NCBI GenBank assembly: GCA_947311845.1
Contig: CAMZMU010000060.1
Location: forward strand, 5,188,344 to 5,252,343
Source of the DNA: Poa pratensis
Lineage: Eukaryota > Streptophyta > Magnoliopsida > Poales > Poaceae
Length of the DNA: 64,000 bases
Direction: 5' to 3'
Positions within the stretch are counted from its first letter, which is position 1. Every line of letters starts with the position of its first letter. Shown in pieces: positions 11,591 through 22,799 of the stretch. The notes below the pieces were generated by a model. The model did not search any database. It saw only the letters and a program-made list of their open reading frames with translations, and had not been told where the DNA came from. The position numbers and the translations under genes were made by a program.

Positions 11591-11990
11591 CACTACAGGA
11601 ATGGCGCCCTACGCGGGCCGTCGGCGTAGGACCCAACGCGGCTGGCCCCTCGAGTTAGCCGTCGGCATAGGAAAAGCCGTCGGCGTAGCTTCAATTTTTT
11701 TTTCGAGCTACGCCGACGACATTGCCCTCGGCATAGGTATATAGGGCTACGACGACGGCAAAGCCGTCGGCATAGCTATGTTTTTTCTTCTATTTTTCAT
11801 CTAATATGGAATAATTCATATCTTTAAATCCGTAAATCGAAATTTAACAAATAAAATATCTAAAATGATTAGAAAAATGAGAGGAATCCAAATATGACAA
11901 CTATATCATCGTTTGCATCACAAAACTCATGTAAAATCAACGGTCATGATGATAGGTGCCTAGGCTCCTAGTTGTGGAAAAACCGCGTTG
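11591..11990. mobile_element. CACTA-type terminal fragment in the gene A promoter
   Basis: Relative to the gene C upstream region, extra sequence begins exactly at CACTACAGGAATGGCGCC. A CACTA-class terminal repeat and several direct and inverted copies of a GCCGTCGGC(A/G)TAG subterminal motif follow (11627-11785), then AT-rich DNA. Host-like sequence resumes near 11991 (GCATTCCGATGC). A clear opposite terminal repeat is not seen. CCTAGTTGTG near 11967-11976 could be a degenerate one. No transposase is present, so this is a truncated or non-autonomous copy. Confidence 0.65.
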
Positions 11991-12084
11991 CATTCCGATG
12001 CGTGCTGGGCCCCATGGTTATAAGCAGCTCTCGCGAGTGGTGCCGGGCCCCGCCGGCGACGATGACGCGTACCCCGCCCCATGG

Positions 12085-12091
12085 TTATAAG
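12085..12091 (+). promoter_or_regulatory. TATA box of gene A, with an upstream duplicate at 12018-12024
   Basis: TTATAAG lies in the context CCATGGTTATAAGCAGCTC about 155 bp before the ATG. The same context is conserved at 51299 upstream of gene C. In gene A the segment CATGGTTATAAGCAGCTCTC occurs twice (near 12013 and 12080), a local tandem duplication of the core promoter. Confidence 0.6.
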
Positions 12092-12245
12092 CAGCTCTCG
12101 AGAGTGCTGGTTTACGCAATACACTAGTGTGTCCTCATCGGATCAGAAGGTAGCTAAGAACACTTGCAGCAGAGCGGAGAGGAGTGATCATCTGCGAGCT
12201 TCGTAAACACTGGAGTGTGGTGGACCATCGATCTACCGACCGAAG

Positions 12246-12449
12246 ATGGCGTCTATGACTCAGAGAGCTGCCGGCGGGGCCTCGTGGCGGGCGCCGGCGC
12301 CGGTGAGGCAGCTATTCTGGAGGGTGAGCTCCAGCTGGAAGAACGCCGTGATGCGGCGGCCCAGCAGGCGCGGCGCACCGAGGTTCGGCTACGACCTGCA
12401 GAGCTACTCCCGGAACTTCAACGACGGCCAGCTCGTCTCAGCTGCCTAG
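12246..12449 (+). CDS. Gene A: small basic protein of the FGYDL/NFDDG family (67 aa)
   Basis: The function is unknown to me. The 67-residue product begins MASMTQRAAGGASWRAPAPV, continues with the core RQLFWRVSSSWKNAVMRR (residues 21-38) and ends with RFGYDLQSYSRNFNDGQLVSAA. There is no signal peptide, membrane segment or cysteine, and the core is basic and tryptophan-rich. The ATG is chosen because MASM and the following frame are shared with gene D, while upstream sequence is not constrained. The same protein pattern recurs at 49123, 51452, 53194 and 58429. The copy looks intact, but it has a CACTA end in its promoter region, and a MITE and then the Gypsy block 3' of it. Gene A has Asn in NFNDG where the others have Asp. 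A cereal low-temperature family such as blt14 is a comparator worth testing, but I cannot confirm that from memory. Confidence 0.75.
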   Translation: MASMTQRAAGGASWRAPAPVRQLFWRVSSSWKNAVMRRPSRRGAPRFGYDLQSYSRNFNDGQLVSAA

Positions 12450-13014
12450 CTAGTGACCATTGATATTCGATAGCTTCTAGCTAGTCCTGTGTACATAACT
12501 TTTTTTTTTTCTTTCCAAAGACCTAGCCATGGCTTGCGAAGCTGGGGAGCTCGAAGTGTCGCCGCCATTTTTATTTTGCTCGTCTAGCTAGCTAGCTAGC
12601 TGATGTCTACCCAGTACGTTTGCTAGTTTCATACATGGCTGGGTGCATCAGTTGATCGGTATTATACATGTAATTACAAGCAGGGCCGGCTCTGGCCCAG
12701 GGCAGGAGGGGGCGACGGCCTGGGCCCCGCCAAACTGGGGGCCCATTACTTGGACATGTACACTAGTGACGTACAGTCCCTGATGCACGCCACTTGTAAT
12801 ATTTGTTCTAAACTGTCCCGATTATTACTAGTGGCGCACGTAAATTCACGCACGTCAGTGGTAACACATAGAAGTCATTGTAAAAAAAGTGAGAGGCCCA
12901 TTGATTTAGGGCCCATTGCTAAAGTTCGCCCCGGGGCCCCTAAAATGTTAGGGCCGGCCCTGATTACAAGGCTTTGCCCGTTGTTCCGTAAACCAGTATC
13001 CTTTAAATGTTGAC
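12450..13014 (+). repeat. 3' flank of gene A (interrupted by a MITE)
   Basis: Paralogous to 51646-51916 downstream of gene C: GTCCTGTGTACATAA, GCCATGGCTTG, the CTCGTCTAGCTAGCTGATG stretch and TACATGTAATTAC. After the MITE it resumes with GGCTTTGCCCGTTGTTC and ends at TGTTGAC (13014), where the retrotransposon block begins. The rest of the flank is at 27909. Confidence 0.85.
12681..12962. mobile_element. hAT-type MITE in the gene A 3' flank
   Basis: A 282-bp insertion with ends CAGGGCCGGCTCTG and GGGCCGGCCCTG is flanked by the 8-bp duplication ATTACAAG (12673-12680 and 12963-12970). The empty site is visible downstream of gene C as ATGTAATTACACGGCTTTGC. The termini and the 8-bp duplication fit the hAT superfamily. 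No transposase is present. Confidence 0.93.
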
Positions 13015-13903
13015 TGATATGGGGTTGCCCGATCTTCTCGTTGAGCACTTCTTCGGATGGTGGATAACTTGGTGTCACCGATGAACTCTCCTCGCTAGAA
13101 CCCTGATGCCAATGCAGCAGCACTCTACCCTTTGGATATTCACGACTTCACACACTTGCGCACGTAGCCGTCGACCACGAAACGGTATAATTGCAATCTA
13201 CTAATTCCCAGTGGAAAGAACAGATCACACTTCAATTGAGGTTCAACTCTCCAGATCGATACGAATTGGAGATGTGTACTTTCAGAGGAAAGTTTCCGCT
13301 GTTCAACTCGAACTAGGGTTTTATCTAAACGTGGTCTAAACTCATCTATGGCGGCTGGACTAGCATATAAAGGGATGGGGCGTACTGTAGCGTCGTACTG
13401 TAGCACGCTACAGTACCGACCTAGGGCAACCCCATCTGACTCGGACTCAAACCGGTTCGACCCAAACTAGATACAAACTGACCCAAAGGGTTGGGTTCAG
13501 CCTTAAGGCACGCAGGCCTGATGTGGCGCCTGCCCATGTGTGGCGTGGTGGCCTCCCTGCCCCTTGGACGCTGCCTCCCTCTCCTCCCTCGCGTCCTCTT
13601 CAGCTTGTGTACTCCACGCCTTGCTCCTCTTGTTCCAGATGCTGCAGCTCCTCGCTCCCTCGTGCTATGCCTTCTTGTTCAACAAACCTGAGTATGCATA
13701 CAAACAAAGACTTAGGCAGTAAACAATTCTCATGAACGAAATATTCAGATTCTATTAGGAGTGAGTTCACCTGTTGTTCTAATAGCTTTGCACGAGCTCT
13801 TGTAATAGGACCAATTCTGATTTCATCATTGGACTTCTTTGCAGCAGCTTGGTGATCATCATCATGAGGTGAAGATGTGTCAAGTGTATGGATGTCCTCA
13901 TCA
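13015..13903 (-). repeat. 3' LTR of Gypsy G
   Basis: 889 bp, TGATATGG at the left edge to CCTCATCA at 13903 (TGATGAGG on the element strand). The polypurine tract lies immediately inside. The outer junction follows host sequence TGTTGAC at 13014, the exact point where the gene C paralogue continues with TATTCGATC. Confidence 0.9.
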
Positions 13904-16900
13904 TCTCCCCCCCCTTCAAAAGGCGTCGACCTCGACGCTCCAAGGTCTTCTCCATCATATGGTGACAAATCAGCAACGTTGAAGCTATTGCTAACAGCAC
14001 CAAACTCAGACATAGGAATATCAATCGAGTAGCATTGTCATTTATCTTTGCAAGAACTTTATAAGGACCAGCACCACGTGGCTTTAATTTGGAACTCCTC
14101 AAGTGTGGAAATCTGTCCTTGCGCAAATGCACCCAAACCATGTCTCCAGGCTGAAACAACACTTGCTTGCGTGATTGATTTCTTGCAGCAGCAATGTTCT
14201 TGCCTTTCTTCTCAATTGCCTCTCGTGTCTTCTCATGAATCTTCCTCACATAATCTGCTCGTTTTGATGCCTCCATATTAACTCTCTCATGCAAAGGAAG
14301 AGGCAGCAAATCTAGCGGTGTAATTGGTTTGAAGCCATACACCACCTCAAAAGGACAAAGCTGAGTAGTAGTGTGCACCGCTCGATTATAAGCAAACTCA
14401 ACATGGGCAAACACTCCTCCCATTCGCGCAGATTTTTCTTGATCATAGCTCGCAGCAATTGTGACAAAGTTCTATTCACCACCTCCGTTTGACCATCTGT
14501 TTGAGGATGACATGTGTGCTGAACAGCAGCTTCGTTCCTAGCTTGCCCCACAATGTCTTCCAGAAGTAGCTCATGAACTTCACATCACGATCAGAAACAA
14601 TCGTCTTAGGTACTCCATGTATGCGTACGATGTCCCTGAAAAACAGATTAGCAACATGCGACGCATCGTCGCTCTTGTGGCATGCAATAAAATGGCCATC
14701 TTAGAGAATCGATCCACTACCACAAAAATACTATCATGTCCTCTTTTAGTGCGTGGTAAACCTAACACAAAATCCATACTAATATCTGCCCATGGCGTGT
14801 TAGGTGTAGGTAGTGGGTATACAAACCGTGAGGCTTCAGCTTGGACTTGGACGTATTGCATGTAACACAGCGCCTAACAAATCTGTCCACGTCACGCCTC
14901 ATCTTGGGCCAATAAAAGTGATCAGCGAGCATGAGTAACGTCTTCTCACGCCCAAAGTGACCCATCAATCCACCAGCATGTGATTCCTGCAACAACAACA
15001 AACGCACCGACGAATCTGGAACACATAGTTTGTTAGCCCTAAACAAAAATCTATCATGGATGTGGAACTTATCCCATGCTTGTTTGAGCATACACAAACG
15101 AAATGGTTCAGCAAAATCATGATCAGTTGCATATAAATCACACAAACTCTCTAAACCAGGAATTTTAACATCTAAATGTGTCAATAACATGTTCTTCCTA
15201 GAGAGAGCATCAGCAACAACGTTTTCTTTCCCTTTCTTATGCTTAATGATGTAGGGAAACGACTCAATGAACTCAACCCACTTAGCAAGACGTCTATGCA
15301 AGTTAGATTGAGCTTTCAGATATTTCAACGCCTCATGATCAGAATGTATGATAAATTCTTTTGGCCATAAATAATGTTGCCAAACCTCAAGAACTCGAAC
15401 AAGCGCATACAATTCTTTATCATAAACAGCATAATTCAATCTAGCACCAGAAAGTTTCTCGCTGAAATAAGCAATAGGTCTACCTTCTTGCATCAAAACA
15501 CCACCAATTCCTATACCACTAGCATCACACTCAACTTCAAATTGTTTATTAAAATCTGGTAATGCAAGTAATGGTGCAGAAGTAAGCAAACGTTTCAGCT
15601 CATCAAAAGCAAGGTCTTGGGCAGCGCCCCATACAAAAGGTACACCTTTCTTAGTTAAGTCATTCAAAGCAGCAGCAATAGTACTAAAGTCTCGCACAAA
15701 ACGTCTATAAAATCCAGCAAGACCGAGAAAGCTCCGAAGTTGACTTATATTCATGGGAATAGGCCAATTTTGAATTGCTTCAATTTTAGATGAATCCACC
15801 TCTACCCCATGCTTAGATACAACGTATCCCAGAAATATCACCTTATCTTTTGCAAACGTGCACTTCTCAAGATTAGCATACAATTTAGCATCACGCAACA
15901 CGTGCAAAACTTGCCTAAGATGATCACAATGTTCAGATTCAGTGCGGCTGTAAATAAGTATATCATCAAAATATACAACCACAAATCTACCAATGAAGTC
16001 TCTCAAAACATGATTCATTAAACGCATGAATGTGCTAGGTGCATTAGTAAGACCAAAAGGCATAACTAGCCACTCATATAAACCAAATTTTGTTTTGAAA
16101 GCAGTTTTCCATTCATCCCCCTCTTTCATCCTAATTTGATGGTATCCACTACGCAAATCAATCTTAGAGAAAACAGCAGCACCACTCAATTCATCAAGCA
16201 TATCTTCTAAGCGTGGAATAGGATGACGATATCGAATAGTGATGTTATTTATAGCTCTACAATCTACGCACATACGCCATGTACCATCTTTTTTAGGAAC
16301 CAAAATTACAGGAACAGCACAAGGACTAAGAGAAACACGAATGTACCCTTTGTCGAGTAGTGCTTGCACTTGTTGCTGTATTTCTTTCGTCTCGTCGGGG
16401 TTTGTTCGATATGGCGCTCGATTGGGAAGAGTGGCACCCGGGATGAGGTCAATCTGATGCTCAATGCCACGCAATGGTGGTAGGCCTGCGGGTACATCGT
16501 CCGGAAAAACATCGCCATAATCCTGCAAAACAGTAGACACACCAAGAGAAACAGGTTGCATGTCATTAGAAACCAAAACCTCGCCTTTGTACATCAGCAC
16601 AAGAGGCAGGGCTGTAGGATCCTCACTAAATTCTCTCATGTCATCTTTGGTGGCTAATATCAACAAATTATTCACTCTCTCACTTTTCGTTATATCACTC
16701 ACAGCTGTTACAATTTTCTCTCGCCCCGGAGGCTGTTCTATATTTACTTCTGTTTTCTGACGAGACTCATTCACTATGGCCTGCGGTGACATGGGCTGCA
16801 AATTAATTTTCTTGCCCTTGAACTCCAAGTGATATGTATTGGCACGGCCATTATGTTGCACATGGCGATCATACAGCCAAGGCCGACCCAATAAAAGGTG

Positions 16901-18550
16901 ACAAACAGTCATAGGAACCACATCAAACTCAATGGAATCCTTGTATGGTCCTATCTCAAAATTCACACGTACCATGTGACTCACCTTCATCTCACCATTA
17001 TCACTTAACCACTGAATATAGTATGGATTGGGATGAGGTATATATGTCAATTTCAGTTTAGCACACAACTCTTTACTTGCAAGATTCCTGCAGCTACCTC
17101 CATCAATGATAACTTTGCACGCTTTATTGGGGCCAACAAGTGCTTTTGTTTGAAACAGATTGCAACGCTGAGAATCCACATGTGGCTGTACACTCAAAGT
17201 GCGTGGTGAAACAACAATAACAGGGGCTGTACAAGCAAAAGCATCCATGGCACCATCACTAGTATAGCCATCATCATCATCAGCATTAGGATCAGCATCA
17301 TCACCTGTTTCATATTCATCGTTCTCATTAACAAGCATGACTTTCCTGTTAGGACACTCTCTCTTGAAGTGCCCTTTGCCCCCACATGTGTGGCAATTCA
17401 TGTCCCTATTGCGTGCGGTAGACATCGACGAATCAGCACTGGCAGCAGGTGCGGCTGGCCTCTTTGACACAGGAACAGTAGAGGCTGGCTTAGAATAGGA
17501 GGAAGAGGCACGGCTGGCCTGCCCCTCAATTGGTGCAGCCGATGGTGTTGGCGCCCTACTAGAGTAACGCCCAGAACTAGTGTATCTTGCTTTGTATTGT
17601 GCCTCTTCAGCTAGCTGTGATTCAGCCTCCCGTGCATGGTGCAACAGCTCGTTCATAGTGGTGTACTGGTGATGTCTCACAATTCCCTTGATGGTGAATT
17701 TTAATCCATGAAGAAAACGCTGCATAGTCATCTCAACAGATTCCCGAACACGTGCACGCTGCAACAACAGCTCCATCTCCATGTAATATGCATCAACGGT
17801 CATGGTTCCTTGCTTCAATTGCGTCAACTTATCGTAGACTGTACGCAAATAATTAGAGGGCACAAAGCGATCACGCATAAGGGCCTTCATTTCAGGCCAA
17901 GTAAGAACAGGGACGGCATTGTCATCGCGCCGATGTTGCGTAAGACAATCCCACCAGCGTAATGCATATCCATCAAATTCAGCCGACGCAAGCTTGACCT
18001 TCCTGTCCTCAGTATAATCATGTAAACGCCAGAGTTTTTCTATTTTCAGCTCCCATGTAAGGTATTCCTCTACATCAGCATTGTCAAAACTGAAACGAGG
18101 AATTGAAAATTTGGGCTTGCCAAGCCCATCATCTTGTGCGGGAAGGGGTACACGCTGAGCACGTCCTATTGGAACACCACGGCCCTGAACAGGATTAGCA
18201 CGCCCCCGAGCATGAGCATGGATGTTGTCATGCACACTGTCATCATCAAGAGCATCGTCAAATTGTTGTTGGTGCGGCCGATGTTGTTCAAACGCCTGTC
18301 GTAAAGCATCAATAGACTGCTGTAAGGTGTGTACACTTGTTTGGACAGTATCCACCTTGGTTTCGATGGCTTGCACATTGGTGTTCGTTCCTCCCAATTG
18401 AAGCTGCATAGCTTGCATGTCTCTGTCAATGGTGGACACCGACTTGTCAAACATTGCCGTTAAGTGATCACGCAAATGCTCATAGTCACTCCATGTAACA
18501 GGAGTATCGGCCTCCTTTTTCTGCATCACAATCTCATCACTAGTAGACAT
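13904..18550 (-). pseudogene. Gypsy G gag-pol polyprotein, integrase frameshifted
   Basis: An open frame of 1277 codons (14762-18595) covers gag, protease, reverse transcriptase, RNase H and the integrase zinc finger. Residue 16 ([12 protein letters not shown], 18550) is the likely start. Landmarks are a gag core near residues 160-340, CCHC at 401-414 ([14 protein letters not shown]), protease active site IIDGG near 496-500, RT motif [10 protein letters not shown], the RNase H start FEVECDASG, and the HHCC finger ending CVTCNTSK. After about 14830 the catalytic integrase is split by frameshifts (14580-14861, 14312-14551, 13779-14423, 13600-14013). The pieces still show [37 protein letters not shown] and the terminal GDMVWVHLRKDRFP. 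Most of the element is intact but integration function is lost. Confidence 0.92.
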
Positions 18551-19975
18551 GATTAGTAGGTTAGTGCAATAATCAAAATCGATATGGTGGTACACTCACA
18601 ACTCACTCAGAATCAACAAGAAAAGGTAATCTGAAAATTCCAAAGAGAATAGCGATGCGTACCCGATCGTAGGGATGACTAAATGCACTGATGTAATGAA
18701 GTGAATACCAGGGTATAAGAAACAGTCACACGACAAGGCAGGGTATTTATGGTGGAGCTGTAGGTATGGAATCCTAACAACACCAACTTACAAAACCTAT
18801 TTGCTGTTTGTGTGATACAGAAATCACCTACGGAAACTCACACAATTATGGAGACAAATGTGGCAATGCAAATATATGGATAGAGATTTTGCAATGCTCT
18901 CGAAAGACACTAGCAAGAGCTCAATGAAAAACAGGCACAAGATTGCTCAATTTACGAGTGCTAATAGCAATGCAAAACAGCTCCAAACTTGTAGCAACTC
19001 TCAATAATTTTCAGGCCTCTTTTTCTCTTCTATTTTTTTTTCTCTTCTTTTGTATACTCTCGTATTTTTATACTTTCTCACGTACTGCTACAGTAACTCT
19101 AAAATTGACTTTTTCACTGTAGCACTTCTCTTTCGGCCACAATATGTCGCACCGCGGAGCAAATTTTTTCAGAAAAACACAGTACCGTGCAAAGACTCTA
19201 TTGAGCAGCCTGTGAGCAAAGAAGATAGCTAGTCTTATGGGTACGGTACCTAACAATTGCTGTAGAAAGGCGGTGGCTAAGTCTCACAAAGATCAATAGG
19301 AAAAACCTAAGAAAAGTGCAAAAACTAGACACACTGATCACTATTATACCGTGGCAGAAAAATCGGCGGAACACGGTGCCGTGGCAGACTCGGACTGCGA
19401 GTTTGAGTAGAAACAGGACACGCGCGTACCGTGGCAGAAAATCTGCGGAAAAACGGAGCCGTGGCAGACTCGGACGCGGCAGCGGAAACCAGTCCAACTC
19501 GGGACGGCGGCAGGAGAAAACACGGAAACGATTCCGATTTCGGATCGGGTCGCGGCAGAGAAACGACGATTTTTGGTTGCCGCGGCAGAACTCGAATCCA
19601 ACTCGGAAACAAGACCCAAACTAGGACTCGGTAACTAATTATTTTTTTTGGTATTTTTGATATGGACTCGGAACAGAAAGAAACAAGGACTCGACTTGGA
19701 ATTGGAAACTAGACCTAACGTGAAACCTAAAAACAACTCGGAAAAGGCAAGAACCCTAACCCTAAACACGAAGACACAAAAAAGAAAAACAGGGACGCAA
19801 TGATCAACACAAACAGCAACTAGAAGATGCAAATTGGGTTGATCTAAGGCTATGGCACGAACTAAACCTACTCTTTTTGTGGGGCTTTTTCTGGATAGGA
19901 ATAAAAACACTCAATCTAAACTACGGGGTGGATATGTGGATGCTCACCGAGGAAACCTGGAAATCTGATACCAGA
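18551..19975 (-). other. Untranslated leader of Gypsy G
   Basis: This 1.4-kb leader lies between the primer-binding site (19959-19974) and gag, with no long frame. Parts are homologous, in reverse orientation, to 22800-24170 of the neighbouring element: CAGATTTCCAGGTTT, CCTATCCAGAAAAAGCC, CATAAATA-CCCTGC and TTCTGAGTGAG. This ties the two elements to one family. Confidence 0.8.
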
Positions 19976-20863
19976 TGATATGGGGTTGCCCGATCTTCTC
20001 GTTGAGCACTTCTTCGGATGGTGGATAACTTGGTGTCACCGATGAACTCTCCTCGCTAGAACCCTGATGCCAATGCAGCAGCACTCTACCCTTTGGATAT
20101 TCACGACTTCACACACTTGCGCACGTAGCCGTCGACCACGAAACGGTATAATTGCAATCTACTAATTCCCAGTGGAAAGAACAGATCACACTTCAATTGA
20201 GGTTCAACTCTCCAGATCGATACGAATTGGAGATGTGTACTTTCAGAGGAAAGTTTCCGCTGTTCAACTCGAACTAGGGTTTTATCTAAACGTGGTCTAA
20301 ACTCATCTATGGCGGCTGGACTAGCATATAAAGGGATGGGGCGTACTGTAGCGTCGTACTGTAGCACGCTACAGTACCGACCTAGGGCAACCCCATCTGA
20401 CTCGGACTCAAACCGGTTCGACCCAAACTAGATACAAACTGACCCAAAGGGTTGGGTTCAGCCTTAAGGCACGCAGGCCTGATGTGGCACCTGCCCATGT
20501 GTGGCGTGGTGGCCTCCCTGCCCCTTGGACGCTGCCTCCCTCTCCTCCCTCGCGTCCTCTTCAGCTTGTGTACTCCACGCCTTGCTCCTCTTGTTCCAGA
20601 TGCTGCAGCTCCTCGCTCCCTCGTGCTATGCCTTCTTGTTCAACAAACCTGAGTATGCATACAAACAAAGACTTAGGCAGTAAACAATTCTCATGAACGA
20701 AATATTCAGATTCTATTAGGAGTGAGTTCACCTGTTGTTCTAATAGCTTTGCACGAGCTCTTGTAATAGGACCAATTCTGATTTCATCATTGGACTTCTT
20801 TGCAGCAGCTTGGTGATCATCATCATGAGGTGAAGATGTGTCAAGTGTATGGATGTCCTCATC
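19976..20863 (-). repeat. 5' LTR of Gypsy G
   Basis: 888 bp, colinear with 13015-13902 without an indel. The final A of CCTCATCA is missing. After a single C (20864), the opposing LTR of the next element begins with TGATGAGG, so two LTR starts face each other as a near-perfect CCTCATC-C-TGATGAGG palindrome. Confidence 0.9.
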
Positions 20864-20864
20864 C

Positions 20865-21442
20865 TGATGAGGGCATCGTCGGCATCGTGTTGGTTGGTTG
20901 ACACGATAGGACAGATTTAAATGATATGTAAAAGTCTAAGGTGATGTTAACTAGGCCTGCGTGCCAAATCTAACGCCGAACCCGCCATGGGTCGGTTTGT
21001 ATCGGTCAGAGTCCAACTAGGTTTAGGAGTCAAATAGGTTTTGGTTTGGGTTTGTCCTACCGACTAGGTGTTGGCCTCCTATATAAAGGAGCCAGCGGCT
21101 AGGGTTTTAGGGAGTTGAAAATTATGTAGAACTAAAAGTTCAAGTTTGCCTCCGTCCCAAGGGACCGGCGTGTAAGACGGCGTCTCGGACGTTCGTCGAG
21201 TTATCAATAAATCGAGGCATGAAGGTTCTTGAGTCTGTCAAGAGTTGTAGTGCAATTGCGAGAAGGCTCTTGAATCTGTCAAGGGTTGTCGAGCTTGGCG
21301 TGAGGCGTGGTGTTCATCATCTCGTTGCTCGCCGTGAGATTCGTTCTCTAGATTCTTTAGGTTGCGCGGATCGCTCCCGTGATTGGAAGGATAGTTATCC
21401 GGTGGTTCTTGCGGTGAAAGATCGGGCAAACAATCCGTATCA
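20865..21442 (+). repeat. 5' LTR of element X
   Basis: Starts TGATGAGGGCATCG and ends CAATCCGTATCA. Contains a TATA-like CTCCTATATAAAGGAGCC near 21080 and GTCAATAAATCGAGG-like polyadenylation context near 21205. It is followed by TC and the primer-binding site. Confidence 0.88.
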
Positions 21443-22253
21443 TCTGGTATCAGAGCGCCATGTTGATCACCGCAAGCTGGAAGACGACAAGTTGGCGAGG
21501 ATTCGCATCTCGGTGCGTTGAGGAAGGATCTCAGCGAGTTGGCATTGCAGCTCGGCGAGTTGAGGCAGAGAAGATCGCAGGCCGATTCGGCTCCCAAATC
21601 TCGGCGAGATGGGTTCTGTCGCTAGGACAAGTCAGATTTCGTACGGATCAGATTGTTACGAGAGGTGCATCTACCAGATCGTATTGCTCGTGGACTCTTG
21701 GTGCGGATCGGGATCGCGTCAGTGGAAAGATCAGATTGGTTTCCTTGCTACATACGTGGAGTGCAGGAAAATTTTAAAAAAAAGAAAGGCATCACGGGGT
21801 GTGCAATTCGGAAAGGATAAGGACTACTAGTACCGATTGGTTTTTATATTGTTTCTATACGTGACTACTCGGATCGGTACCAATATTTTCATGTGGGAAA
21901 AAAAAGAGACAAAGGAAGGGATAAAGAGGCACAAGTTTGGAGGGTGCATCTGCGGCGTATTCGGCTTATTTGGATCCGTGGTGTACAGGAGTCTGTCCTG
22001 CTGCGTTCGGATGATTTGCATGGTTCGTTTGCAAGATGTAGTACGAAGTATTTTGTGTCTCAATCAGGTTGGTGGCGCCAAACGTGGAGGGCGTCAAGAA
22101 CAAGTCTAGCTAGCCGAGAGGGAGGATGTGGTGTGGCAGGCCGGCAAAGACTTGAGAATGAAGAAGGATCGTGGCGATGTGAAGATTTGACGCCACAAGC
22201 GCTGGAGAAGACCTTCCGGCGTTGAGGACAACGCCTTTCTAAGAAGGGGAGGA
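21443..22253 (+). other. Element X internal region, no coding domain recognised
   Basis: An 811-bp internal stretch with only short frames. The last part (about 22090-22253, from GGAGGGCGTCAAGAACAAG to AAGAAGGGGAGGA) is a diverged duplicate of 27148-27330, so it marks the 3' internal end of an X-family genome and includes its polypurine tract. Confidence 0.7.
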
Positions 22254-22799
22254 TGATGCGGGCATCGTTGATAAAAAGGTGCAGCTAGGACAATAGTCAT
22301 GCAATGTAATGTCTAAGGCTGCGTCCTTAATGTGTTGGCCGAGCCTCCATTAGGCCGGTTTGTATCGAGTTCGAGTCCAACTAGGTTTAGTAGTTCGAGT
22401 CGGTTAGGGTTTAGTTCGGCGACCCCTACCCCTTTGTCCTATATAAACAAAGGGGGTGTCACAATATTAGGGGAGTTGAAAAATATGTAGAACATTGTGT
22501 TCAAGGTTGCCTCCGTCCCAAGGGACCGGCGTGTAGACGGCGTCTTGGACGTTCGTCGGTTATCTTTGAAATAAAGGCATGAGAGTTCTTGAATCTGTCA
22601 AGAGTGTTCGTGCGTGGCGAGAAGGTCCTTGAATCTGTCAAGGGTTGTCGAGCTTGGCGTGAGGCGTGGTGTTCATCATCTCGTTGCTCGCCGTGGGATT
22701 CGTTCTCTCGTTCTTCAGGTTGCGCGGATTGCTCCCGTGATTGGAAGAATAGTTATCCGGTGGTTCTTGCGGTGAAAGATCGGGCAAACAACTACATCA
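22254..22799 (+). repeat. Diverged X-type LTR inside the mosaic element
   Basis: 546 bp, TGATGCGGGCATCG to CTACATCA, followed by TC and TTGGTATCAGATTTCC, a primer-binding site of the G type. It shares blocks with the outer LTRs (TTGCCTCCGTCCCAAGGGAC, TTGTCGAGCTTGGCGTGAGG) but differs at many sites and in length. It therefore comes from a different family member than the two outer LTRs. Confidence 0.82.

Larger units (their letters stand above)
13015..20863 (-). mobile_element. Gypsy LTR retrotransposon G (minus strand)
   Basis: This 7.85-kb Ty3/Gypsy element has LTRs at 13015-13903 and 19976-20863, a primer-binding site (complement of TGGTATCAGATTTCC) next to the right LTR, and a C-rich polypurine-tract complement (CTCCCCCCCC) next to the left LTR. 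The two LTRs align at a constant offset of 6961 bases, and I noticed one substitution (13528 against 20489), so it is a young copy. No matching 5-bp duplication is present: the left flank is TTGAC and the right neighbour is an opposing LTR. The pol region has frameshifts in the integrase. Confidence 0.92.

Noticed and set aside
13491..13735. 66-70 codon frames repeated at 20452-20696
   Set aside because: They lie in the two LTRs of Gypsy G and only reflect LTR duplication.
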